Assembly: GCA_034387635.1 (NCBI GenBank)
Contig: JAOANU010000026.1
Location: 211,012 to 275,011, forward strand
Origin: Rhodosporidiobolus odoratus
Taxonomy: Eukaryota > Basidiomycota > Microbotryomycetes > Sporidiobolales > Sporidiobolaceae
DNA length: 64,000 nt
Direction: 5' to 3'
A model generated the notes under the pieces. That model was not told where the DNA came from. It ran no database searches and saw only the letters and a list, made by a program, of their open reading frames with translations. A program made the translations under genes and the position numbers. This document shows positions 35,949-46,562 of this stretch, piece after piece; positions within the stretch are counted from its first letter, which is position 1; the number at the start of each line of letters is the position of its first letter.

Positions 35949-38900
35949 CTAATCAGCCAACCCCTCCGCCCCATCCGTCTCCGCATCCACCTTCTTCTCC
36001 TGCTTGCCTACTTTCTTCTCCTCAATCTCTCCCGCCTTCTCGAGTTTGTCTTCGCGAAGCGCGGCAACTTCTTCCCTGAGCGCTTTGATTTCTCGGGAGA
36101 GTTCGAGGACCTACGTTGTGCTCACAGAAATCAGTGCATATCCAGGGGTAGGGTGAGAGTCAGAGAGTCGAACGCACGATAGCCAACGTTTTCCCCTCTG
36201 TACTTTGCTTCAGATCCGGCATCTTCGCCTTCAACTCCTTGAAACTGACCCTCGAAATTTGCATCCCCTCCGGCTCACCCGGGTGTCTAAACTCCCCTTC
36301 TCCCAAAGCCGAAGCTTGCGAAGAGCGAGACGTTTGCGAAGGGGAGGAGCTTGAAGCGCGGTACGGTTCGGGATTTTCTTCCGGTCCTTGATAATCATCT
36401 CGTTCTTTGATCAGGTCGTCTAAGTCGGAGGAGCGAAGCGGGTCGACGTGCGTGTCCCAGAGGGCGACGGCCGAGCTGTACACGCGAGTCAGAGACGGTG
36501 AGACTGAGGAAGCTGGCGCGACATCGCAGCAGCGGGGAGTCGCAGCGGGAATGAACGGGAGGGAGGGAAGGAAACAGGGGTGAAGGAAGGACATACATAG
36601 GCAGGAAGAACAACCCTCCCATTAACCACCTGTTCACGCTGGCATAAGCTTCCGCGGAAAGGAAGAACTCGAGGGGGAGGATGAATAGCTCGATGAGGTT
36701 GAACCTGCGTGGCAAGGAGTTAGAACGCTGGACGTCAGTCTGCGATCAGAGCGGAAGGGGACACAAGGCACGCACGGAGCCGGGTAGACAAATTGATCTG
36801 GGGCTCGCACAGAGGCGATAGTTTTGCCGGCGAAGAAGGCGAGGAAGGTGGGTTCACTTTCGCCTGCGCGTTCAGCTAGGTAAGTCTTGCAGTTTGTCGT
36901 GGACATAGACACAAGCAACGGCGCAGATAGGCGGAAACTGGAACACACCAACGCATTGGTCATAACTCGTCGAGAACAATGCAACCAGGACATTGAGGAG
37001 AATGACCAGAGTGGCGATCGACCAGGCGTAATACTGCAGTACCACCAGAGAGCTATCAGCGTTGGACTCGTGACGAGGAAGAAGAGATGCTCAGTGAGCC
37101 ACGTACAAGGACAAGCCCGAAAGGATAGCCGCTCGAGTCTTCATCGAAGAAGTCAAAGTTCGGGGACCTGCGAGCGAAGCATCAAACGGAGGGACTTTTA
37201 CAGGAGGGGAACGAGGAGGGGAAACGCACCCGAGTAGGGCTTGGAGGAGGTAGTTGAAAATAGCTGCACGGACCAGGCAGGCAAACGTTTCAATCAGTCT
37301 AGCTGCTTCCAATGGGACAGGCCAACATTGACCAGACAGCGCGGCGATTTTGACCCACCACGCGTGGAATCCCTCTTTTGATCCGCCACATCCAAGCCTG
37401 TAAGGGCTTGGCCAAACCCGACTCCGAGCAGGGAAAGGAGGACAAAGAAGACGGCGGATTCCTGCAAGTATCAGTCAAAAGCGACGGTGATCAACACGAC
37501 AGATCTGCATGAGGCGAGAGGTATAGCGGACCTTGAGCATTCGCCAGACTACGATCTGCAGAACGCCGAAGAAGCGGTAGAGGTCGAAAACGGTGAGGAG
37601 TTTGGCCCAGATGAGGGGTGCGGCGGAGGAAAGCCATTCTGTGAAGCAGACGGACGATCATGAGTGTCGTGAAGTTGTCGTCAACAAGGGGCTGCTCGAG
37701 GGAAGGAGGCAAAGGCAGGAACGTACGGAAAGCCTGCATTCGATACTGAGACTGCTTCTCCGGGTCGTCGGTATGAAGGTCCATACAGCGGTACACGAAC
37801 GCGACGAGCGAGATTATGTAGATACACCAGTTGACGAGTTGCCAGCTGCGGTACATAACCACACGTTAGCTGACGCCGAAATCACGTGGAAAACCGAGAT
37901 GAAGGGAAATTCAGCGCACAACCCTGTCGCTGCGAACACCCCGATCTTCCAAATCCTTACTAGGTCCTCCACGAGATACCCAAGTAGTTGGATGTACAAG
38001 ATCGAATCCTCGATTCCGAACCCTCGCTCGGGAGTTTGGATGGCGAAGGTGTAGCAGAAGAGAAAGAGGATCCAAAGGGCTATGCGGAAGAAAAACTGTC
38101 AAAGAGAGGTGATCACGAAGGAGGGTGGGTCAGTCAGCCATTGCGTCGACGGGTCGAGAAGGAACTGGCTGGCGAGGGTTAGACGAGACGTACTTGATAG
38201 CGAGGAACTCCGATCCGGTCGGGTGTCCAGTGTCCGAGGAAGCCACCCTCACCCGCCTTGACCTTGTACTGCACCAGAAAGCGGGGTCCTTTTCAACAAG
38301 GTCCGGAAACGTCTAGGCAACGCGATATAGGAGAACGCACGATTTCGTACTCGACGTTACCTCCCTCCTTGAACCGCTGCACGAGTAACCCTTTCCAGAG
38401 GGCGAAGACACATCGCTGGGCCTCGTTTGAAGAGAGGAAAAAGGTTGCGTGCTGGTCGACGGCGGATTCGAGGGCTACCAGAGAGAACGCCCGGGTCGAG
38501 GGTCAGTGTGCTGAACAATATCGCAAGAGAGTGTAGAAGTAGAGACATACCGCTAAGAGGCAACGTCTCATCTCCGTCCTCATCAACCGTGGTCCACCTC
38601 TTGCTCAACAACCCATACTGTTCCCTCATCTCTGCCCTAGCCACCAACTTCCTCGCAAGTGCCTCGCACGCCAATTTCCTACCCTCATTCTCGTCTGCGT
38701 CTGAGGGATTGAGTTTCATCTGTTCGCGGAAGTAGCGCCGGGCTTCGAGGAGGGCGAAAGGGAGACATTGGCGAAAATCTCCGGCAATGGTCGAGTAGGC
38801 GTCGATAACTTCGAGGGTGAGGATTGAGGACGTAGGCGAGGTAAGCTCGTCTGTAGATAGGAAGAAAGGTTAGTGCACAACTAGATGAGGGCAGCTAGGA

Positions 38901-39093
38901 GAGACTTGCCGAGATCCACCTCCAACGGTAACAGTTCGAGTGTGAGTGCCTGGATCCTCGTGACTATACGCTGTACAGTGCGTGGATGGTATTCATGGTG
39001 TGGATGTTCCCCTTGAACTGCGTTAGATGGAATTGGATTGGCTTCCTCGAGGTTACTCAGAAGAGCGTGAGCCTCTTGCGAGTGACCAGTCAT
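35949..39093 (-). CDS. YVC1: TRP-type vacuolar cation channel Yvc1
   Basis: Multi-exon minus-strand gene. Exon 1 (39093-38910) starts MTGHSQEAHALLSNLEEANP and ends in ..LELLPLEVDL; it joins exon 2 at 38850 (DELTSPTSSILTLEVIDAYS) through a GC-AG intron. The cytosolic part includes CLPFALLEARRYFREQMKLN. Membrane segments follow: ALWILFLFCYTFAIQTPERG, YIQLLGYLVEDLVRIWKIG, WQLVNWCIYIISLVAFVYRC, PLIWAKLLTVFDLYRFFGVL and AVFFVLLSLLGVGFGQALTG. The pore is YLLQALLGSPNFDFFDEDSS and the last helix is WSIATLVILLNVLVALF. These match fungal Yvc1, which releases calcium from the vacuole. The last exon (36110-35949) is a charged coiled coil (LSREIKALREEVAALREDKL). The stop is at 35949-35951. Confidence 0.9.
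38851..38909 (-). other. GC-AG intron in YVC1
   Basis: Reading on the minus strand, exon 1 ends ..GTGGATCTCG and the intron begins GCAAGT, with acceptor CTACAG before ACGAGC. Phase 1 on both sides restores the frame (EVDLDELTSP). No GT donor in the vicinity gives an open frame. The length, 59 nt, is ordinary for this genome. Confidence 0.8.
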
Positions 39094-39444
39094 GCTGACA
39101 ACCGATAGATAGACAGTCACTAGGTGAATGTAGCTAGTCTCAGGCTGTTTAAAGCGATACGACGAGAGTAACAGACGAGACAAGCGGAAGCGAGAAAGTG
39201 ACGATCAATTTTATCTCGACTTGATCTCCTCTTTTGGCCTGTCGCATCGTACTGGATCGAGGGACCCACAGCTGGTAGCAAGTACGAACGGTGCTCAACG
39301 CGCGCCGCAGTCCAATCGCCAAACTGATCCCTAGCTTCTTGTCCTTTTTCTCCCTCTTCCGCTAATCTCGTGCGAAGGTAATCAACTTTTCCATTCAACT
39401 ACACCAGCTCTCTACCAACCAGGCCCACCTGGCTCATAACAAGG

Positions 39445-42303
39445 CTAACGCCCTCCCTGCCCGGGTGCCGCTCCCCTAACCGCCGCCCTAGCCGGTCCCC
39501 AATTCGCCTGAGGATTGATCTGATACCTCACAATCTTGACATTGTCCAACAAAGCCTCGTGGACTTTTGGGTGAGGAGCGAGCGAGACCTCATACCTGAT
39601 CAGGGAGTGAGTTAGAAGACCCAGGAAAAGATGGGACGAGAAAGTCGAGATCGAGAGCAAAAGAGGGAAGAAAGGTAGAAAGGCAAGCCCACGTCTGTTC
39701 CCCGGCCAACATCTTCGCCACCGGACTGCCCTCCTTGACATTGCCCATCTTGACCGGATTAGTCTTGATCCATTCCCTCATGATATCGTGTACAAACTTC
39801 CTCGGCGCATTAGTCTTGATGCTGCCGGCCACGGCGTGCGAGCGCGAGAGGGTGTAGGAGGCGTTGAGGAGAGCGGAGGCGACTGTGTGCAAAGGTGGGC
39901 AGGTAGAATGGAAGAGACTGGCGATTTTTGCGGGAGAGAAGTAGAGCGGAGCTTCCGTTTCCTGCAGCGAGCACGAGCTCAACCATCAGTACCTGAAGTC
40001 CAAGCGGTCCACCAAAAGAGCGCGGAATAAGATCGCGGACACACCGCCAGAGCCACCGCCAGCATTCCCTTAATCCTCTCCTGCGTCTTGAAGTCCTTCT
40101 CATTCTCCCTGACATGCTCCAACATCTCCCCCACAAACTCCTTGTTATGAATCGGAGCGCTCCACATGGGTCCAGCAATCTGCGTCACCAATCCATATTC
40201 AGAGTTTTGCGTCAGCCTCATCCTCAGCTTATCAAGCCAAACCACCCCGGGAAAGAACGAAGGGAATGCGGCGCACATGGAACTTTCCCCCACACTCACC
40301 GCACCGATCGCCCTTGACCTCCTCCGGGGGTCCAGCAGGGATGTGGTACGTATAGTTCACCGAACCATTCTTTTCGTTGACTTTCTCGTTGACCCGTCCG
40401 AGGGGTTGGAAATGGGGAGATTGGCACGAGTGGCAGTAGTAGACCAGGCTGGTCTTGCTGTGAAGCGTACGTCGAACGTCGATAGATAGCAAGCGTCAGC
40501 GGGGTCACGTCGGCCGGCTTACCGAAGGATGAGGGAAGGACGGAAGACGAGTGCGGCAGAGGGAGACAACGCACGAAGCCAACGCCTTGACCTCCTTCGG
40601 ACCCGTCCTCACCCGAATGAACAACCTCACGTAAAAGTCGATGCTCAAACTCAATTGCGGCTCGATGTAGCGTCCATACCGAGCTGCGGTGATAGCGAGC
40701 GAGTGGAGGACAAGGCGCAAGGCGACTTCGTGAGAGTATTCGGCGTTGACGCAGATGCCGCCGTACGCTGAAAAGCTGTACAGAGGACGAGGTCGATCAG
40801 CGGTAGTTGGTGAGGTCGGATACGGAGGCAAGAATCGGAGACATCGACGCACGCTTTTTCGGGATAGTTGTGGCCAGCAAGGACGCCCATGTCTGTGCAG
40901 GTGATACACATCAAGCCTGTATGAGACCAAGTACGACCGGCATCAGCGTCGTATCGGCACACCATTACTTCCCTGACGTCGGCCCGTGCAAGGTGTCGAC
41001 GGTACAGAAGGGTAATAAAGCTGAGAAGGGGAGTAAGGGTCGAGATGACGTACCTCCGTCCTGAATTGCATTCATCGCAGCGTCGAGGAATGGCACCGCC
41101 GACCCATACGGATCCAGATCAATGCAGTCGAACCGCTGATCTTCTGCTCGGTGCTGATACATGTAGACGCTGCGGGGCACCGCCGTCGAGTCAGCTCGCC
41201 TTCGTAGTTTCTATAGGAAAGGAAAGACGATAGAGTTAAGCGTACCAAGCATCCCCCTCGTTGACCCGAACTCGCCCCTCCTGCGCCTCTTCGATCACTG
41301 CCTTACTCCATCTACTTCCAGGTTTCACTTCCTCCTCCTTATCTTCCTCTTTCCAGCCTGGAAGTGAGCTCAAACCGCCAGGGGCGAGACCGTTGAACTC
41401 GATGTTGCGTTTGATGTCAAGGACGGCGGAGGCGGAGAGGTCGTTGGCGACGACGTATCTGAGGAGCCGGAAGGAGTCAGCCGATGAGTCGATGGTTGAG
41501 CGAGAAGGGACGGACGCACTTTAGGAGAGGCAGCTCTTTTGCGTATCGGATTGCGCGGAGACCGGTAGCGGAAAGGGCTTCAAGGAGGGTGAATTTGTAG
41601 GTCGGAGGTTTAGGGGTGAAGGGCCTCTCAGCTTCGGCCGGGTGTTCAGCTGATGATCCAGCGACAGGAGGCTTTCAACAGGGAGACTGAGATCAGAAGG
41701 AAGTCTTGGCAGTGTAACGATGGGACGTACGGCCACCTCCGCTGGTTCCTTTGCGCCCTCGCCCACCTTTTTTTCTGGACTTCCTCCGAGTCCTTCCGTA
41801 GCCACGGCCTCTCCTTCAGCTCCCTTTCTCTTCTTGCCCTGTCCCTGCCCCTTTCCCTTGCCCTCGCCCCCCTCCGCGCCACCAGGCGAACCTCTCTTCT
41901 TCTTTTCCCATTTCCTCCTGACCCCCTCTTCCCACCTTGCTTTCTTCTCTTTACTCCAGATATCTCCCCAAGTACGTATGGCGACAACTGAAAGGTCGCG
42001 GTTGTATTCTTGAACGGGGTTGAGGAAGACGGGTGCGGTCGAGGAAGAAGCTGATTCGGGCGGAGCGGCGAAGAGGATAGAGGTGGTTGATTCAGAGTGG
42101 ACTATAAAGCCTTCGGGAACTGGGCGGGCTGTGGCTAGGGAGGTTAGAGGGATGTACAGGGAAGGCGATAGGGAGAGTTACTCACTCTCGGCGGGTTTGC
42201 TCTCCTCGACTTGCACAACGTACTCTGTCGGGGCAGATGAAGTTCCCTCTTGCATCTGCACGTCTTTTTGCGGTAGTTGGAGTGCTTCACTTGGGATTGA
42301 CAT
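39445..42303 (-). CDS. TRM1: tRNA (guanine26-N2)-dimethyltransferase Trm1
   Basis: Multi-exon minus-strand gene from ATG 42303 ([20 protein letters not shown]) to stop 39445-39447. Trm1 motifs in order: [15 protein letters not shown] near the start, a Lys/Gly-rich insert ([13 protein letters not shown]), then the methyltransferase fold with [38 protein letters not shown], and [20 protein letters not shown], which holds the DPYG catalytic motif. Next come [20 protein letters not shown] and [21 protein letters not shown] zinc-binding part follows with CHSC (about 40430) and [13 protein letters not shown] (about 40270-40310), then the C-terminal domain [20 protein letters not shown]. The enzyme methylates G26 of cytosolic and mitochondrial tRNAs. 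Introns interrupt at about 42180, 41730, 41520, 41180, 41060 and onward. Confidence 0.94.
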
Positions 42304-42672
42304 CGAGTTATTGTTAATTGACAAAGGTCGAAAGCCAATCAACGAGGAACGAAAGCGTCGACACTCAGTGAGCTGAGAGGCGCGCGGGACTACTGTGTAC
42401 TTGATATAGAAGCGGTACGAGCAAGCTAGGCGACTGTACGAGCGAGAGCTAGCCAGCATCCACTTTCGACTACAACCAAAAACATCAAAATTGGCAGACT
42501 TTGTAGTCTCAATACAGTTGAGCAACTGTATTCCGAAGCATTTGACCTTCCCAACTCTCCTGTTCTGTAACTGTTGCGCTCAATACTGGAACTGGCCGGA
42601 ATCACAAGTCCTAAGGCAGCGCCCTGCTAGAAGAAACACGGAAACGCAACAAATATTCAGAGATCGATGCAC
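42304..42672. other. Region between TRM1 start and the AIF-like gene stop
   Basis: 369 bases that should hold the TRM1 promoter and the 3' flank of the AIF-like gene. It is more AT-rich than its neighbours. No gene is seen. Confidence 0.5.
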
Positions 42673-44909
42673 TTAGAGGTGGTACTTCTCGATGTCTCCC
42701 GCCACGAAGCCCGGCACTCTACGCTCCCATACACTCTCAATCCCCATGCTGCAGCGGTGTCAGCGTTATTGTCAGTACCTGAACCCTACTACGTGTGAAC
42801 CCGGAACGAACGAAAGTGCCCGAGACACGGTTCGATGAAAGCTGAGAAGAAGAGAAAAGAAAATAAGGGGCTCAACGCACTCTTCCCGTCCGTCGTCCTT
42901 CCAGAAGAACTCTGGCTCACCGTCCCAGCATACCTCGCCCGTCTGAGCATCGACATGCGAAGCTGGGTTTCGAAAAATTATAGATTCAACGACGCCGAGC
43001 GTTAGGTGGATAGCGCCGGGGGAGGGGGTATAAGTCTGCCAGAAATCGGTGCGGCGTCAGTGTGCGTACTGCGATGCGTATATCCGGCAGGTGGAGGGCG
43101 AGTGGAGCTTGGTAGAGGAGAAAGTGTACCTCGTAGCTATCCTCGCTCTCCCCCTTCAAGCGCTTGACGAGATTTTTCGCCACAATCTGAGCCTGCTGCA
43201 TAGCAGGTCGAGCGGCCTTCGGAGCACCTGTCACACATGACTTTGTCAGCACATCCGTTAACTGCCTACGGGAGGCAGGCGGCAAAGTGGTAACGCCCAA
43301 AGAAAAGAAGGACGGAGACGAACCACTCTCAGCGATATCCCCTAACGCCCATACTCTTCCGTCTAGCCTTTCCTTCTCGGCTGGGTCGCTCGGGTCGATC
43401 AATAGAGAGGGTGTGACGCGCAGGAACCCAGACGGGAGGATTGAGGAGGGTGTGGACGAAGTAAGGAGGGCTGAGTTGGGAGTTTGGCCGAGGGCGTGAA
43501 TCTAGTGGGCCGGGACAGATGTACCCAGGTCAGTCTGACCAGTCTAGTAAGAGAAAGTACGGGTTAGAGGGAAATGGTGCAGGTCAAGTCGCCAACGCAC
43601 CACATAATCCGCCTTTACTCGCCTCCCATCCTCCAACTCGACCTCTCTACCTCCCTCCTCAATCAACCTCTCGTATTCACCCTCCGGGATTTTGGCCCTG
43701 ACGCTCGAGAGTGTTCGAACGCCGAGCTCATCGAAGCGGGCTTGGACGATCTCGTGCAGTTTCGGGTGGAAGCGGGGCATGAGACGGCGGGACTGGATCA
43801 CGGTTATCGATTTGTTTGAGGACGGGTAAAGGATCGAGAGGTCGGTGGCCATCTCTGTTGCAGGTGATCATGGGAGATCACGGGATATAAGAGCACAACG
43901 CAAGACGAGTCAGTTGAGAAGGCTCGTTTGTAGATCGGGAGAAAGGGCAATATACGCACGCCGACTGCGCCGCCGCCGATGATGACGATGTTCTGAGCAT
44001 TCTTCAGCTTCGATTGAACGCTCTGGAGGTAGGTGATCGAATCCTTCTTCTCTGTCGCGAGCGTGCCGGGCTTGGACAGCTTGGTCCTGCGAGCCAAGCC
44101 GACTGACATACATCAACTCGACGCTGCTCGTGTGCTCCCGGGTTCTCGAGTTCCAGTGAGCGCTTGAAAGGTGAACCAAGCCGCACGAAGGAGCCGGGAT
44201 GGCTCAAGGGTGAGAGAAAAAAGCGCAACGCACCCCGTAGCTACCACTGCCGCCTCATACTCGACATCCCTCCCTCTCCACCCCTTAATGACGACATCCC
44301 TGTCGAGCAGCACCTTGCCGCCTCCCGTCGCCGGCTCGAAGCCGATCGCTTCGGCTTGAACGATAGCATGGGGCGCAGATAACATAGGGTGGAAGGGGAT
44401 AAAGGCCTTGTGCTCGTGTCCGGGGGAGATGGCGAAGCGAGGATAGGCGAAGCTACGTATCAGAACCGAAGGCTGCATCAGCCGGGGTAGGAAACTTTGA
44501 GGAAGAAAGCGGGAAGAGCCAGAAAGAAAAAGCCGCGGCTGTCGTTACCTGAGCAGGCGACTATGTGCACCTGTCACGGGATGACGGCACAGAGGACGAA
44601 CACGTACAGATGACCGAAATGACTGTTTTTATCCACGACGACAACCCTATGCGAGTCCGGATTCAGTAGCTCGATCAACTCCTTCGCGGCCATCAAGCCG
44701 ACATAGCTTCCACCGATGACGATGACGTTCCTTAGGGGCTTGCCTGCGGTGGCGGTAGACATCCTGACGAGGCGAGAAGGCGATTGACGGGCGAAGACGG
44801 AGGAAGCAAGGCGAGAAAGGGGAAGCGAAGCCAGGGCGACGAGAACAGCAAGGGCGATGAGCAAGCGTGTGGAGGAGGTCGAGTGGGTAGAGAAGGAGTG
44901 CAAGAGCAT
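42673..44909 (-). CDS. AIF/FSP1-like FAD-dependent oxidoreductase with N-terminal membrane anchor
   Basis: Multi-exon minus-strand gene. From ATG 44909 the protein begins MLLHSFSTHSTSSTRLLIAL, a hydrophobic anchor or targeting segment; a second in-frame ATG at 44762 (MSTATAGKPLRN) would give a soluble form. The first dinucleotide-binding site is NVIVIGGSYVGLMAAKELIE. The second, for NAD(P)H, is NIVIIGGGAVG then EMATDLSILYP. DGRVWALGDIAESG is the FAD-contacting motif near the C-terminus, followed by PKAARPAMQQAQIVAKNLVK. It ends ..ERRVPGFVAGDIEKYHL with stop 42673-42675. This is the layout of AIF-like NAD(P)H oxidoreductases (AMID/FSP1 in animals, Aif1 in yeast). A role in quinone reduction or redox control is inferred from the family only. 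Confidence 0.88.
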
Positions 44910-45409
44910 GTGAAGCTGTAAAGTAAAGCGGCGAGTCGACAAGAGGATCCGCCGCACCGGACGGAGAATTGCGGATCGCCGCTTGTTGGTTCGGCGATTT
45001 TCTGAGTCTTATCTGATCAGATAATCCCGCTGTTCACCGGCGACTGCTGCCCTTGGTCGATACGTGCACGGCAAGCGTCATAGGCGTCGGCAGCGGGGGC
45101 GTGGGACGCAGAGTGGTGCACGAGCGAGGAAGCAGGCATTGAGCGAAAAAAAAGAACAAAATCAGAACAGCGCGGGACTGCAAAAAGCGCAGCGCGCTGA
45201 TCCACTTCGAGAGTCAGTATGAGCAAGTATGGCAGAGGCTTGACAACAGTATATTACGGGACTACTCTGTTTGAAACAACAAGCGCGCCGTTGAACCAGG
45301 TCACAGACAATTTTCCCCGGCCGTCATCCCCGATCCTGCACACGGCAGGCTCAGCACAGCGCATGTCGACGGCACATACCAATGGTGGATAGAGAGGACA
45401 GTGTCATAC
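44910..45409. other. Spacer between the AIF-like and bZIP genes
   Basis: 500 bases with the AIF-like gene's promoter and the 3' flank of the bZIP gene. A minus-strand frame at 45017-45226 has no motif. Confidence 0.5.
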
Positions 45410-46127
45410 CTATTTCTGCCCAACACCCGCCGCCAAGAGCACCGCTTCCAGCGTTCGCACTTTGGCCCTCAGCACCTCATTCTCCTTAATGATCTCCTCC
45501 ACCCCCTTAACAGCCTCTTTCAGCGTCTCATTCTCCGCCTTTGCTTCCGCCAGCTCCTCCTCCAGCTTGGACTGTTGAGCCTGTTTCTTGTCCCGACTTT
45601 TTTGAGCCGCAAGTCGATTGCGCTCTTTCCGCACAGCAGCTTTTTCTGTTCTGCTCGTTCCGCTGGTGACGGGGGATATGGGTCCAGCGCGAGAGTTGCG
45701 TTGAGGACCGGCTGAAGAGGTTCTCGAGGGAGGGAGAGGCGGAGCGAAGGAAAGATCGGAAGGGACAGGAGGGAAGGCAGCGGCGGAGAGTGAGGTTGAC
45801 GGCGGGGGAGCAGGTGAGAGGAGCTGTGTAGTCGAAGCCGGCGAAGCGGAGGAAGCTACTCGAGCAGCATCGGCTGCATATTGCAGTGCATGGGCGAGTT
45901 GAGTGAGAGATGGCTGCGAGGTGATGAAGGTAAGCCAGCGGAGGTGAAGGGACAGCGACCAGATTGCGTACATCGATGACAGTGTGTTCCTCGTTGGCGA
46001 GATACGTCAAGTCTACGGATGATGTTGGAGAGGGAGCTTCTCTTTGATCCGCATTTCCTCCGCTTGAGCTGACGTGTCCTTCTCGAGGTGGGGCGCCGAA
46101 TGACTGCTTCGGTGAGCGCGCAGCCAT
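45410..46127 (-). CDS. bZIP transcription factor
   Basis: Two exons, 46127-45972 and 45913-45410, give 219 residues. The C-terminal bZIP is unmistakable: basic region VRKERNRLAAQKSRDKKQAQ with the N-x7-R signature (Asn..Arg in NRLAAQKSR), then a leucine zipper KLEEELAEAKAENETLKEAV to ENEVLRAKVRTLEAVLLAAG. The rest is Ser/Pro-rich. The start chosen is MAARSPKQSFGAPP at 46127; the frame stays open upstream to 46295 without another ATG, so an upstream exon could extend the protein. The zipper lies at the extreme C-terminus, which leaves the N-terminal half for activation or regulation. No particular bZIP subfamily can be assigned with confidence. Confidence 0.87.
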
Positions 46128-46562
46128 CCCAGCGGCGGGTGAGCGTGAGCAAGAACTATCAGCACGCAGACAAGGGTACGAGCGGGAGATGTGGGAAGCG
46201 GAAAGAGGTGATCGACGCCGCGAGGAGAACTCGAATTTCAGCTCGTTGTCGCGAGACTCGCATTTGAGATAAGGCTCAACATGTTCGGACGGCACTCATT
46301 TGCAGACTTGTCAGGTATAGATCGGTGAAGGGGATCCGGAGCACTCGCTCGTGATGCTCGCGGGCAGAAAATCGCGCTTCTCTTGCTTCGACAACCTCTT
46401 AGAGCCAGCTATCAAGTGCGTGCGATGCTACGCTGGACCTAGGTATCAACGCGCTGTCTGCCGGCTTGGCTATCGCCGGTGACTCTCCCCGCCGAACCGC
46501 GTTGTATTGACGTCGCCGTTCGATCGCTAACATCGCCGGGCTATTCTCTTCTTTCTATCTAC
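46128..46562. promoter_or_regulatory. Divergent region between the bZIP and DHH genes
   Basis: 435 bases between two outward-facing start codons. If the bZIP protein has an upstream exon, part of this is coding or leader. No named motif is recognised. Confidence 0.4.

Noticed and set aside
41646..41991. Open frames on both strands around the Lys/Gly-rich part of TRM1
   Set aside because: The minus-strand TRM1 frame accounts for the region; the others are reflections of its low-complexity insert.
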